Origin: Palsa-739 sp035532535
Lineage (GTDB): Bacteria > Actinomycetota > Thermoleophilia > Gaiellales > Gaiellaceae
Direction: 5' to 3'
Length of the DNA stretch: 64,000 bases
NCBI GenBank assembly: GCA_035532535.1
Contig: DATKQT010000027.1
Span: 1 to 64,000, forward strand
The notes under the pieces are model-generated. The model searched no databases and was not told where the DNA came from. It saw nothing but the letters and a program-made list of their open reading frames with translations. The translations under genes were made by a program, and so were the position numbers. Positions 41,480 through 49,177 of this stretch are shown here, piece by piece. The number at the start of each line of letters is the position of its first letter. Positions within the stretch are counted from its first letter, which is position 1.

Positions 41480-42766
41480 CTAGCCGGAGAGGCCGGCTTC
41501 GCGCAGCGGGCGCCGCGCCCACGCGAACTCGTGCCGGTAGTACCCGGTGAGTTGCGCAATCGCGACGCCGTAGTTCGACGACTGGATGAACCATCCGTTA
41601 CCGAGGTAGATCGCCATGTGGTCGACCTGCGACGGGCTCGATCGCGGGCCTCGCGGGCCGAAGAAGAGGACGTCCGCCGGCTGCAAGTGGTCGAAGTCGA
41701 TGAGCTCGGAGCGCGGGACCTCGCCGCTCATCACGTACGTGGTGCGCCCGCGCAGCGTCGACGCGAGATCGCCCTCGTTCGCATACGGCGTGAGCTTGTA
41801 CACGCGCCACACGAATCCCGAGCAGTCGTAGCCGCCGCGCGCGGGCACGCCGAAGTCCACTTCAGGCCCGTCGCTCGTCCCGCCCCACACGTACGGCATG
41901 CCGATCCGCGCGACGGCGGTGTCGAGGATCCGCCGCTGCCACGTCGAGTACTGCGGCAGAGAGAACGTGTCGGAGAGGCCCTGCACGACCGGGACGAGCC
42001 AGCCCGACGAGTGCAGGATTTGCGCCGCCGAGTACGCGGCCTCCGCGCGCGTCGCCGGGTCGTTGGGCAGGAGCTCGAGAGAGTCCTCGCTCGCGGGGTG
42101 ATCGATGCGCAGGCCGAGCAGTCGCGCCACGACCTCGGTGCCGAAGCGCGCGGGGATGTCGAGCCCGGCCGCGCGCGCACCGCGGGCAAACGCCGTCGCG
42201 GCCGCGTCGAGCCCCACGCCGTCGACGAGCTGTGCGTCGAGCATCGTCATCGTCGCCGCGGCGGCGCCGTGTGGGACCTTGGGCGGAGTCGCGGGCGGCG
42301 GGGGAGGAGGCGGAGGCTCGGCGATGGTCGTCGTCGAGGTGGTGGTCACCGGATCGGTCGTCGTCTGTGTGGGATCGGTCGTGGTCTGCGTCGGATCCGT
42401 GGTCGTGTCGGTTGGGTCCGTCGTCGTCTGCGTCGGGCCGGTCGACGTCGTCGTCGTGTCCGGTAGCGGCGGCGGCGGTGCGACCGGGGTGGGCGGGGGC
42501 GGCGGAGCGAGCAGCTGCTGCAGCCGGAACACGAGGTTCGCGAGCGCCTGGTCGGTGAGCTTTGCGCCGGGACGGAACGTCGCGGGCGACTTCGTTCCCA
42601 TCAGGCCCGCGCCGGTCACCACGCGGATCTCCGGCAGCGCCCACGAGCTCGAGTGATGCGAGCGATGGGTCGACGCCAACGCGCTCCCCGCCGGGAGCAG
42701 CACGAGCACAGCAGCAATGACCCCTGGACGTAGACCCACGTACACCCCAGATCGACCCAACCTCAC
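41480..42766 (-). CDS. Secreted NlpC/P60 peptidoglycan hydrolase
   Basis: The product (428 residues from GTG 42766) has a signal peptide (GVIAAVLVLLPAGSALA). A Pro/Thr-rich linker follows with repeated TTTDPTQ units and poly-Pro runs (about 115-190), which probably spans the wall. The C-terminal NlpC/P60 domain has GYDCSGFVWRVY (catalytic Cys) and VDHMAIYLG (His). Such enzymes cut D-Glu-mDAP bonds in peptidoglycan. The GTG at 42745 is an alternative start. It is divergent from the carboxylase epsilon gene, 23 bp between start codons. Confidence 0.9.
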   Translation of the reverse strand: MRLGRSGVYVGLRPGVIAAVLVLLPAGSALASTHRSHHSSSWALPEIRVVTGAGLMGTKSPATFRPGAKLTDQALANLVFRLQQLLAPPPPPTPVAPPPPLPDTTTTSTGPTQTTTDPTDTTTDPTQTTTDPTQTTTDPVTTTSTTTIAEPPPPPPPPATPPKVPHGAAAATMTMLDAQLVDGVGLDAAATAFARGARAAGLDIPARFGTEVVARLLGLRIDHPASEDSLELLPNDPATRAEAAYSAAQILHSSGWLVPVVQGLSDTFSLPQYSTWQRRILDTAVARIGMPYVWGGTSDGPEVDFGVPARGGYDCSGFVWRVYKLTPYANEGDLASTLRGRTTYVMSGEVPRSELIDFDHLQPADVLFFGPRGPRSSPSQVDHMAIYLGNGWFIQSSNYGVAIAQLTGYYRHEFAWARRPLREAGLSG

Positions 42767-42780
42767 AATGACTTTACTCT
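42752..42780 (+). promoter_or_regulatory. Promoter of the leaderless epsilon-subunit gene
   Basis: TCGACC (42752-42757) and TACTCT (42775-42780) are 17 bp apart, and the GTG at 42789 lies 8 nt after the -10. The earlier in-frame ATG at 42768 falls inside the promoter, so it is unlikely to be used. Confidence 0.6.
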
Positions 42781-42788
42781 TTGCATTC

Positions 42789-42920
42789 GTGAAAATCGAG
42801 ATCAGCCCGGAGCCGAGCGAGGAAGAGCGAGCCGCCATCCTCGCAGCATTGGCGGAAGAGGCGGAAAAGCCTGCGCCCGCGCCGTTGCCGTGGGAGCGCG
42901 AGGAGCCCGAATCTCCGTAA
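42789..42920 (+). CDS. Acyl-CoA carboxylase epsilon-like subunit
   Basis: The 43-residue protein (KIEISPEPSEEERAAILAAL, ending PLPWEREEPESP) resembles the small AccE-type subunits of actinobacterial acyl-CoA carboxylases, which bind the beta subunit and raise activity. It has the acidic N-terminal stretch, one helix and a Trp near the end. Its place between pccB and the alpha-subunit gene supports this. The GTG is leaderless. It is divergent from the NlpC gene. Confidence 0.7.
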   Translation: MKIEISPEPSEEERAAILAALAEEAEKPAPAPLPWEREEPESP

Positions 42921-42950
42921 CCGCGGCGCTCGCCGGGCCGTTTCCCCACC

Positions 42951-43133
42951 ATGTTCGACGAATGCATCCGCTGCAACACGGCGCCTGCCGTGGACGAGCT
43001 CGGGTATTGCGGGCACTGCCACTGGGCGGTCCGGGCGGAGATCGAGGAGGGCTTGGACCAACTGCGCGAGTACCTGCGCAGCTGGGCGCGCTTCGAGGAC
43101 TGGTGCGAGTCCCGAGGACTCGTCACGCACTGA
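42951..43133 (+). CDS. Small zinc-ribbon-like protein
   Basis: The 60-residue protein has two CxxC pairs, ECIRCNTAP (residues 5 and 8) and YCGHCHWAV (20 and 23), which can hold one zinc. An acidic helix (EIEEGLDQLREYLRSWARF) follows. I do not recognise a named family. It starts 30 nt after the epsilon-like gene and could share its transcript. Its end overlaps the convergent pgsA gene by 11 bp. No Shine-Dalgarno is visible. Confidence 0.65.
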   Translation: MFDECIRCNTAPAVDELGYCGHCHWAVRAEIEEGLDQLREYLRSWARFEDWCESRGLVTH

Positions 43134-43665
43134 CGCGCGGCCGAAAGAGCGCCGGCGCGCTGCGCGCGTAGTCCAGCCCCGACGCCCACGTCAGGACCAC
43201 CGCGACGAGCATCGTCCACCACGCGACGCCGGTTCCCCATGCTCCCGCGGCGGCGAACCCGCCAACTCCGGCGGCGACTGCCTGCGCCCATGTCTTGACC
43301 TTGGCCAGGTCGCGCGCCGCGATCACGATCCCGCGCTCGATCGCCGCCTGGCGCAAGCCCGTGATCAGCACCTCGCGGACGACGATCGCCGCCACCATCC
43401 ACGCGGGGACGACGTGCTGGCCGACGAGCATCACGAGCGCGGCGAGGACGAGCACCTTGTCCGCGATCGGGTCGAGCAACGAGCCGAGCGGAGACGTCCT
43501 GCCATGCCGGCGCGCGAGCCGGCCGTCGAACCAGTCGGTCGTCATCGCGACGCAAAACACGGCGGTTGCCCAGTAGGCGTGATCGTGGAACGGCCACGCG
43601 AAGAGGACGACGACGACGGGCACGGAGAGAGCGCGCGCGACGGTCAGCTGGTCCGCGGGGCTCAC
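43123..43665 (-). CDS. pgsA: CDP-diacylglycerol--glycerol-3-phosphate 3-phosphatidyltransferase
   Basis: PgsA makes phosphatidylglycerol-phosphate in the membrane. The 180-residue protein has the CDP-alcohol motif DG-x2-AR-x8-G-x3-D-x3-D in DGRLARRHGRTSPLGSLLD plus PIAD, and four to five further hydrophobic helices. The early NQLTVAR-type segment is seen as ADQLTVARA. Length is normal. The GTG lies 7 nt from a reverse-strand TATTGT, so it is probably leaderless. It is divergent from the carboxylase alpha gene with only 23 bp between starts. Confidence 0.92.
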   Translation of the reverse strand: MSPADQLTVARALSVPVVVVLFAWPFHDHAYWATAVFCVAMTTDWFDGRLARRHGRTSPLGSLLDPIADKVLVLAALVMLVGQHVVPAWMVAAIVVREVLITGLRQAAIERGIVIAARDLAKVKTWAQAVAAGVGGFAAAGAWGTGVAWWTMLVAVVLTWASGLDYARSAPALFRPRVSA

Positions 43666-43672
43666 AACGGAG

Positions 43673-43678
43673 ACAATA
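43673..43678 (-). promoter_or_regulatory. -10 box of leaderless pgsA
   Basis: TATTGT on the reverse strand is 7 nt upstream of the pgsA GTG. The divergent carboxylase alpha ATG lies 10 nt from the other side of this box. Confidence 0.45.
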
Positions 43679-43688
43679 CGGCCCGCTG

Positions 43689-45401
43689 ATGTTCGACAAG
43701 GTCCTGGTCGCCAACCGCGGTGAGATCGCCGTCCGGATCTTCCGGACGCTGCGCGAGCTCGGCGCGGGCGCCGTTGCCGTCTATGCCGAGCCCGACCGGG
43801 GCTCGCTTCACGCCGACTACGCCGACGAAGCGTTCCTGGTGCAGAGCTATCTCGAACCGGACGTGCTCGTGGAGACAGCGCTCCGCGCCGGCGCTCAGGC
43901 GGTGCATCCGGGCTACGGGTTCCTCGCCGAGAACGCGGCGTTCGCGCGTGCGGTGCAGAACGCAGGGCTCGTCTGGATCGGCCCGCCGCCGGACGCGATC
44001 GAGCTGATGGGGGAGAAGACGCGCGCGCGCACCGCGATGCAACGGGCGGGCGTCCCGATCATTCCCGGCACGACCGAGCCGATTGCGACGGTCGACGAGC
44101 TGCTCTCACTCGGCGAGTCGATCGGGTACCCGCTGCTCATCAAGGCGGCCGCAGGCGGCGGCGGCAAGGGGATGGAGATCGTCGACGGCCCCGAGCACGC
44201 CGAGCGCGCCTTCGAGACTGCTCGTCGCCAGGGCCAGTCGTATTTCGCGAACCCCGACGTGTACGTCGAGAAGCTCATCGTCGATCCACGCCACATCGAG
44301 GTGCAGGTGCTCGCGGACGCGCACGGCAACGTCGTGCACCTCGGCGAGCGCGACTGCACCATCCAGCGACGGCATCAGAAGCTCGTCGAGGAGACGCCGT
44401 CGCCGGCCGTGGACGACGAGCTGCGCGCGCGCATCGGGCGGATCGGCGTCGAGGCCGCGCTCGCCGCCGGCTACGTGTCTGCGGGGACGATCGAAGGTCT
44501 CCTGACGGTGGACGGCGAGTACTTCTTCATGGAGATGAACACGCGCATCCAGGTGGAGCACACGGTGACGGAGATGGTGACCGGGCTCGACCTCGTGCGC
44601 GAGCAGGTCCTCATCGCGCTCGGCGAGCCGCTCTCGCTCACGCAGGAGCAGGTGTCGCTGCGCGGGCACGCCATCGAATGCCGCATCAACGCGGAGGATG
44701 CATCGCGCGGGTTCCTGCCGGCGCCCGGCCTCGTCACCGCCTACCGCGAGCCGGGCGGCCCAGGGGTTCGCGTCGACTCCGGCGTCGACGCCGGTCGCGA
44801 CGTCGTCGCGGCGTACGACCCGATGATCTCGAAGCTCATCGTGCACGGGGTCGACCGCGAGCATGCGCGGCGGCGCATGCTCCGCGCGCTCGGCGAGTAC
44901 GTGATCGAGGGGCCGACGACGCTGATCCCGTTCCATACCGCGCTGCTGTCGCACGAGTGCTTCATCCGCGGCGAGACGTGCGTCGGCGTCGTCGAGTCGC
45001 TCGACCTCGATGGCACGGCTCCGACGACCAGGTTGCTTCCCGTGGCGGGGCGAACGGTCGAGCGTGTGCGCACCGTCGAGGTGGACGGGCGTCGCTTCGA
45101 GGTCCGCCTCACCGAGCCGGAGGCGCCGTGGCTCGAACTGGCGCGCCGGCGGCGCGAACGCGTGCGCGCGGGGGGCGTGGGCGGCACCGACGTGGTCGTG
45201 TCGCCGATGCAGGGGACGGTTCTCTCCGTCGCGGTCGCCGAGGGCGACGAGGTGGAAGCGGGCGCGCTCATCTGCATCGTCGAGGCGATGAAGATGGAGA
45301 ACGAGGTGCACGCCCACCGCGCCGGCGTCGTCGCCGAGCTCTCGGTGGCGCCGGGCGAGCCGGTGGCGACCGGCCAGGTCATCTGCGTCATCTCGGGCTG
45401 A
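43689..45401 (+). CDS. Acyl-CoA carboxylase alpha subunit (biotin carboxylase plus BCCP)
   Basis: This subunit carboxylates biotin with ATP and bicarbonate and carries the biotin. The 570-residue protein has the biotin-carboxylase domain: VLVANRGEIAVRIFR, HPGYGFLAEN, the Gly-rich ATP loop KAAAGGGGKGME, EMNTRIQVEH and GHAIECRINAED. The biotinyl domain is at the end with EAMKMENE (Lys about 536). The BT linker between them is short. It pairs with pccB at 39813; both are needed for malonyl- or methylmalonyl-CoA synthesis. ATG at 43689 begins the family motif. Confidence 0.95.
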   Translation: MFDKVLVANRGEIAVRIFRTLRELGAGAVAVYAEPDRGSLHADYADEAFLVQSYLEPDVLVETALRAGAQAVHPGYGFLAENAAFARAVQNAGLVWIGPPPDAIELMGEKTRARTAMQRAGVPIIPGTTEPIATVDELLSLGESIGYPLLIKAAAGGGGKGMEIVDGPEHAERAFETARRQGQSYFANPDVYVEKLIVDPRHIEVQVLADAHGNVVHLGERDCTIQRRHQKLVEETPSPAVDDELRARIGRIGVEAALAAGYVSAGTIEGLLTVDGEYFFMEMNTRIQVEHTVTEMVTGLDLVREQVLIALGEPLSLTQEQVSLRGHAIECRINAEDASRGFLPAPGLVTAYREPGGPGVRVDSGVDAGRDVVAAYDPMISKLIVHGVDREHARRRMLRALGEYVIEGPTTLIPFHTALLSHECFIRGETCVGVVESLDLDGTAPTTRLLPVAGRTVERVRTVEVDGRRFEVRLTEPEAPWLELARRRRERVRAGGVGGTDVVVSPMQGTVLSVAVAEGDEVEAGALICIVEAMKMENEVHAHRAGVVAELSVAPGEPVATGQVICVISG

Positions 45402-46026
45402 CGAGCCCGGCGTCGTACGCGGCGATCACCGCCTGCACGCGATCGCGCACGCGGAGCTTGCGCAGGATCGCGGACACGTGCGTCTTCACGGTCGTCTCGC
45501 TCAGGAACAACGTTTCTGCGAGCTCCGCGTTCGAGAGCCCGCTCGCGAGGAGCGTGAGGATCTCCTTCTCGCGATCCGTCAGCTCGTCGAGTGCGTGGCC
45601 GGCGTCGGGGGCCGGTTGCTGGGCGAAGCGCGCGACGAGCCGTTCCGTCGCGGCAGGGCCGAAGAGCGAGTTGCCTGCCGCGACGACGCGGATCGCGTCC
45701 ACGAGCTCTGCGGGCTCGACGTCCTTGAGCAGGAAGCCGCTCGCGCCGGCGCGGATGGCGGCGTAGACGTACTCGTCCAGGTCGAAGGTCGTCAGCACGA
45801 GGATCCGCGCGCGCGTGCCGGACTCGACGAGCTGCCGGGTCGCCTCGACGCCGTCGAGGTTCGGCATGCGCACGTCCATGAGGATGACGTCGGGATCGAG
45901 CTCGCGCGTGAGCTCGAGCGCGTGCGCCCCGTCCGACGCCTCGCCCGCGAGCTCGAGGTCCGGGCGCTCCTCGAGCACCATGCGAAAGCCGCTGCGCACG
46001 AGCGGCTGGTCGTCGACGACGAGCAC
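45388..46026 (-). CDS. NarL/FixJ-type response regulator
   Basis: The 212-residue regulator has a receiver (VVDDQPLV, phospho-Asp in VILMDVRMPN, Lys in GFLLKDV) and a LuxR-type HTH (LTDREKEILTLLASG, then TTVKTHVSAILRKL). The family usually starts MIRVLVVDDQ, which here would need an ATT at 46032 that overlaps the kinase stop; the nearest standard start is GTG 46026. It is coupled to the kinase and overlaps the convergent carboxylase gene by 14 bp. Likely targets are the ABC genes upstream in the same direction. Confidence 0.93.
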   Translation of the reverse strand: MLVVDDQPLVRSGFRMVLEERPDLELAGEASDGAHALELTRELDPDVILMDVRMPNLDGVEATRQLVESGTRARILVLTTFDLDEYVYAAIRAGASGFLLKDVEPAELVDAIRVVAAGNSLFGPAATERLVARFAQQPAPDAGHALDELTDREKEILTLLASGLSNAELAETLFLSETTVKTHVSAILRKLRVRDRVQAVIAAYDAGLVSPR

Positions 46027-46031
46027 GCGAA

Positions 46032-47132
46032 TCAGAGCGGGAACCTCGCGGACACGGCGAAGCCGCCGGTGTTCTTCGGGCCTGTTTCGAGCGAGCCGCC
46101 GAAGGCGGTGACGCGCTCGCGCATGCCGATCAGTCCGCGCCCGTGGCCGTCCCCGTTGCCGGCGGGCTCGCCGTCGTCGCGCACCTCGACGCCGAGCTCG
46201 TGGTCGGCGTAGCGCACCGAGACGTCAGCGCGTGTCGCGTTCGCATGTTTCAACGTGTTCGTCAGCGCCTCCTGGACGACGCGATACGCGGACAGATCGA
46301 CGCCCGCCGGCAGCGGCCGCGGGGACCCCTCGATGCTGACGCCGACCGCGAGCCCGGCGGCGCGCACCTGCTCGACGAGGTCGTCGAGACGGTCGATACC
46401 CGGCTGCGGCGCATAGTCGGCGCCGTCGGCGCGCACGACTCCGAGCAGGCGGCGCATCTCGGCGAGCGCGGTGCGCCCGCTCGCCTCGATTGCGCGCAGC
46501 GCCTCCCGCGCACGCTCGGGACGCGTGTCGAAGACGTCGTTCGCCGCGGCGGCCTGGACGACCATGACGCTCACGCTGTGGGCGATGACGTCGTGCAGTT
46601 CGCGCGCGATGCGGGCCTGCTCCTCCGCGCGAGCGCGCGCCGCTTCGGCCTCGCGCTCCCGCTCGAGCCGTTCGGCTCGCTCCTCGAGCGTGCGGGTGTA
46701 CGCGCGCCGCGTGCCGAGGTTGTCGCCGACGACCCATGCCCCTGCGAAGAGCAAGAGATCCGAGACCGTCCGGCCCCAGTCGGTGAGCCCGATTGTGGTG
46801 AGCGTCGCCGCGAGCGTCGCAAGGGCTGTCGCCCACAGACCTTCGGTGCGGCCGAGGCTCGCCGAAATCGTGTAGACGGCGACGAGTGACGCCACCGGCG
46901 GCCACGCCGTGACGAAGATCGCCTGCGCGATCCACGCACCGGTGACGACCGCGAGCACGGTGCGCGGATACCGGCGGCGGACGAGCAGCGGCGCCACCTG
47001 AACGACGGCGAGGGGGACGCCCTCTGCCCAGTCGTCGAGACGGCTGGCATGCCCGATGTAGGCCGCCGCGAGGACGAGCACCACGCCGACGTCGACGAGG
47101 CTCGGGTGCCGCCGGAGCCAGTTCCAGACCAT
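46032..47132 (-). CDS. NarL-type sensor histidine kinase (HisKA_3)
   Basis: The 366-residue kinase has four to five N-terminal membrane helices (about 1-140), a coiled coil (about 150-180) and the HisKA_3 motif ARELHDVIAHSVSVM (phospho-His about 188). The ATPase shows VVQEALTNTLKHA and VRDDGEPAG, then GRGLIGMRERV. This layout is common in actinobacterial LiaS/DesK-like kinases that respond to membrane stress. A TAGGCT box lies 10 nt before the ATG. An ABC exporter precedes it, suggesting an export-linked response. Confidence 0.93.
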   Translation of the reverse strand: MVWNWLRRHPSLVDVGVVLVLAAAYIGHASRLDDWAEGVPLAVVQVAPLLVRRRYPRTVLAVVTGAWIAQAIFVTAWPPVASLVAVYTISASLGRTEGLWATALATLAATLTTIGLTDWGRTVSDLLLFAGAWVVGDNLGTRRAYTRTLEERAERLEREREAEAARARAEEQARIARELHDVIAHSVSVMVVQAAAANDVFDTRPERAREALRAIEASGRTALAEMRRLLGVVRADGADYAPQPGIDRLDDLVEQVRAAGLAVGVSIEGSPRPLPAGVDLSAYRVVQEALTNTLKHANATRADVSVRYADHELGVEVRDDGEPAGNGDGHGRGLIGMRERVTAFGGSLETGPKNTGGFAVSARFPL

Positions 47133-47142
47133 TGGTCAGTGC

Positions 47143-47148
47143 AGCCTA
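47143..47148 (-). promoter_or_regulatory. -10 box before the NarL-type kinase
   Basis: TAGGCT on the reverse strand lies 10 nt before the ATG, giving at most a few nt of leader. The box falls in the 21-bp gap after the permease gene stop, so kinase and regulator can be read apart from the ABC genes. Confidence 0.45.
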
Positions 47149-47153
47149 GGCGC

Positions 47154-47948
47154 CTACGCGTCTCGGGTCACGTCCCGCCAGCCGGCGAGGGCGACGGCGG
47201 CGACCGCCCAGACGAGCAGGACGGCGGCGACCGCGGCGGTCGACATCGCGATCGCCGGCCCCTGCCGGGCCGCGTCGCCGAGCCCCGGCGGGACCAGCGA
47301 CTGCATCGCCACGCCCGGCATGAGCTCGCGGACGATCCCGAGCGCCGAGATGGAGGCCACGATCGGCGTGATGGCGAGGCGGAACGCGAGCACGACGCCG
47401 ATCGCGTACGAGCGCGAGCCGAGGAGCGCCGCCACTGCGACCGACAGGAGGTAGAAGAACGTCACCTCGAGCACGGTCCACAGCCCGGTGAGGACGAGTA
47501 GCCGCATGTCGGGCACGGGCTTCGAGCCGGCGAGGACGACTGCCGAGACCGCCTCGAGCACATACGCGCCCGCGACGAACGGCAGCAGGAACGCGATCCC
47601 GGCCGGGATACGCGACAGGTACAGCGAGACCCGCGAGCGGCCCGTGACGACGAGGTCGCGGTAGACGCCGGCGTCCTTGTCGCCCGCGCCGGCCCGCGAG
47701 CCGACGATCGCGGCCGCCGCGGTGCCGAGCATCGCGATGAGGAACGCGACGTGGCCGAGGTTCTGCACGCCGCCGGCTGGGCCGTGCTTCGTCGCGTTGG
47801 CGAGATGCAGGAGCTCCATGACCGCGACGGTGATCGCGACCGCGCCGACGGTGAGCACGCCGGTGACGAGCGCGAGGCTGCGGTTGCGACGCAGCTTGAG
47901 GACGTCCGCGGCGACGAGCCGCGGAGCGGGGAGGGCGAAGGCGGTCAT
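47154..47948 (-). CDS. ABC-type export permease
   Basis: The 264-residue protein has about six hydrophobic helices in ABC-2 arrangement, with a first cytoplasmic helix (RLVAADVLKLRRNRSLALV) and a loop GSRAGAGDKDAGVYRDLVV. This is the usual partner of the ATPase upstream; the ATG overlaps the ATPase stop (ATGA). The substrate is unknown. Such pairs often export peptides, drugs or lipids, and sit beside NarL-type two-component systems. Confidence 0.88.
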   Translation of the reverse strand: MTAFALPAPRLVAADVLKLRRNRSLALVTGVLTVGAVAITVAVMELLHLANATKHGPAGGVQNLGHVAFLIAMLGTAAAAIVGSRAGAGDKDAGVYRDLVVTGRSRVSLYLSRIPAGIAFLLPFVAGAYVLEAVSAVVLAGSKPVPDMRLLVLTGLWTVLEVTFFYLLSVAVAALLGSRSYAIGVVLAFRLAITPIVASISALGIVRELMPGVAMQSLVPPGLGDAARQGPAIAMSTAAVAAVLLVWAVAAVALAGWRDVTRDA

Positions 47949-48880
47949 GCTGCGTTCTCCAATCGGGTCGTGATCTCGAGGAAACGCTGTTCGAGCGATG
48001 CCTGCTGGAGCTCGAGCCGGCGCACGCCGATGCCGGCCTCGACGAGGCGGCGGTTGAGATCGGGGACAGCGAGGACGTCGAGCACCGACACGACGAGGAC
48101 TTCGCCGTCGTCGATGACGCGTTCGACCGCCGCGTGCGCCGCGAGGACGCCGCGTGCGCGGTGGGTGTCGTCGACTTCGACGAAGACGACGTGGCCGTCC
48201 CCGCGGAGCTCGTCGATGGAGCCCTGTGCGACGATCGTGCCGCCGTCGACGATTGCGACGTGGTCGCAGGTCTTCTCGATTTCGTCGAGCAGGTGCGAGG
48301 AGAGGACGATCGTGCGCCCGTCGGCCACGAACGACCGGACGAACGCGCGGAACTCCTGGATGCCCGCGGGGTCGAGCCCGTTCATCGGCTCGTCGAGGAT
48401 GAGGAGCTCGGGGTCGGCGAGCAGGCAGCGCGCAATGCCGAGGCGCTGGCGCATGCCCAAGGAGTACGTCTTGACGCGGTCGTCGGACCGGGCGGTGAGG
48501 CCGACCTGCTCGAGCGCCCCGTCGATGCGGCCGGCTGCCTCGGGGCCGCGGGCTGCGGCGACGACGCGGAGGTTCTCGCGGCCGGTGAGGTGACCGTGGA
48601 AACGCGGTTCCTCGACGATTGCGCCGACGCGTGCGAGCGCGGCGGCTCGCTGCTGCGGCACGGACAGGCCGAGCAGCTTCATTCGGCCTGCGGACGCGGG
48701 TGTCAGCCCGAGCAGCATGCGGATGAGGGTCGTCTTGCCGGCGCCGTTCGGGCCGAGGTAGCCGAAGGCGGAGCCGCGGGGGACCTGGAGGTCGACACCG
48801 CGGACGACCGTCCGCTCGCCGAAGCGCTTCGTCAGTCCCTCGGTCTCGACGACGTAGGGGGAGATCGGTGTCGTTTGCAT
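47945..48880 (-). CDS. ABC-type exporter ATP-binding protein
   Basis: The 311-residue ATPase has Walker A (GPNGAGKTT, about 46-54), the Q-loop region VEEPRFHGHLTG, the signature YSLGMRQRLGIA, Walker B (LLILDEPMNGLDP) and the H-loop (LSSHLLDE). A C-terminal regulatory domain of about 90 residues is typical of CcmA/BcrA-like exporters. ATG at 48880 follows an 86-bp gap, in which no clear promoter is seen. It is the first gene before the permease. Confidence 0.93.
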   Translation of the reverse strand: MQTTPISPYVVETEGLTKRFGERTVVRGVDLQVPRGSAFGYLGPNGAGKTTLIRMLLGLTPASAGRMKLLGLSVPQQRAAALARVGAIVEEPRFHGHLTGRENLRVVAAARGPEAAGRIDGALEQVGLTARSDDRVKTYSLGMRQRLGIARCLLADPELLILDEPMNGLDPAGIQEFRAFVRSFVADGRTIVLSSHLLDEIEKTCDHVAIVDGGTIVAQGSIDELRGDGHVVFVEVDDTHRARGVLAAHAAVERVIDDGEVLVVSVLDVLAVPDLNRRLVEAGIGVRRLELQQASLEQRFLEITTRLENAA

Positions 48881-48966
48881 GCATCTATCGAAGCTGCGTG
48901 CAGGCCGCTGCGCCTCGGGCGCAAGGATGGTTCGCGGTCGTCCGAACGGATGAACCCGAAGGAGTG

Positions 48967-49128
48967 CTATTCGGCGATGCGAACGCCGGCGAAGACGCCG
49001 GCGACGCCGCCGATCGCGCTGAAGAGGATCGAGGCCATCGACAGTTGGCCTGCGCCCCACAGGGCCGGCACGAACCCGCCGACCGTCAAGCCGAAGGTCC
49101 CGCACATCGCGATCACGCCGCGTCCCAT
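48967..49128 (-). CDS. 53-residue membrane protein, overlooked short gene
   Basis: This frame is below usual ORF cut-offs. It encodes MGRGVIAMCGTFGLTVGGFV, then SMASILFSAIGGVAGVFAGV and ends RIAE: two Gly-rich hydrophobic helices of the kind seen in GlsB/YeaQ-like small membrane proteins. Codon use is GC3-rich. It is divergent from sucC (49 bp between starts) and precedes the ABC ATPase gene by 86 bp on the same strand. No function is known. Confidence 0.65.
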   Translation of the reverse strand: MGRGVIAMCGTFGLTVGGFVPALWGAGQLSMASILFSAIGGVAGVFAGVRIAE

Positions 49129-49162
49129 ACGGCAACTAATCGGCACGGGAGGCGGTGATCGT

Positions 49163-49168
49163 TAGAGT
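49163..49168 (+). promoter_or_regulatory. -10 box of the sucC transcript
   Basis: TAGAGT lies 9 nt before the sucC GTG, with no Shine-Dalgarno between, so the transcript is leaderless or nearly so. The -35 is weak (TCGGCA, 17 bp upstream). Confidence 0.5.
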
Positions 49169-49177
49169 CAGCAGCCG

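Noticed and set aside
42105..42656. A forward frame rich in Val, Ser and Gly (183 codons)
   Set aside because: It is the complement of the Thr/Pro linker of the NlpC/P60 protein, so the repeats have a simpler explanation.
42768..42788. ATG 42768 as start of the epsilon-like gene
   Set aside because: It lies between the -35 and -10 boxes, so the mRNA should not contain it; family members begin at the KIEISPEP segment.
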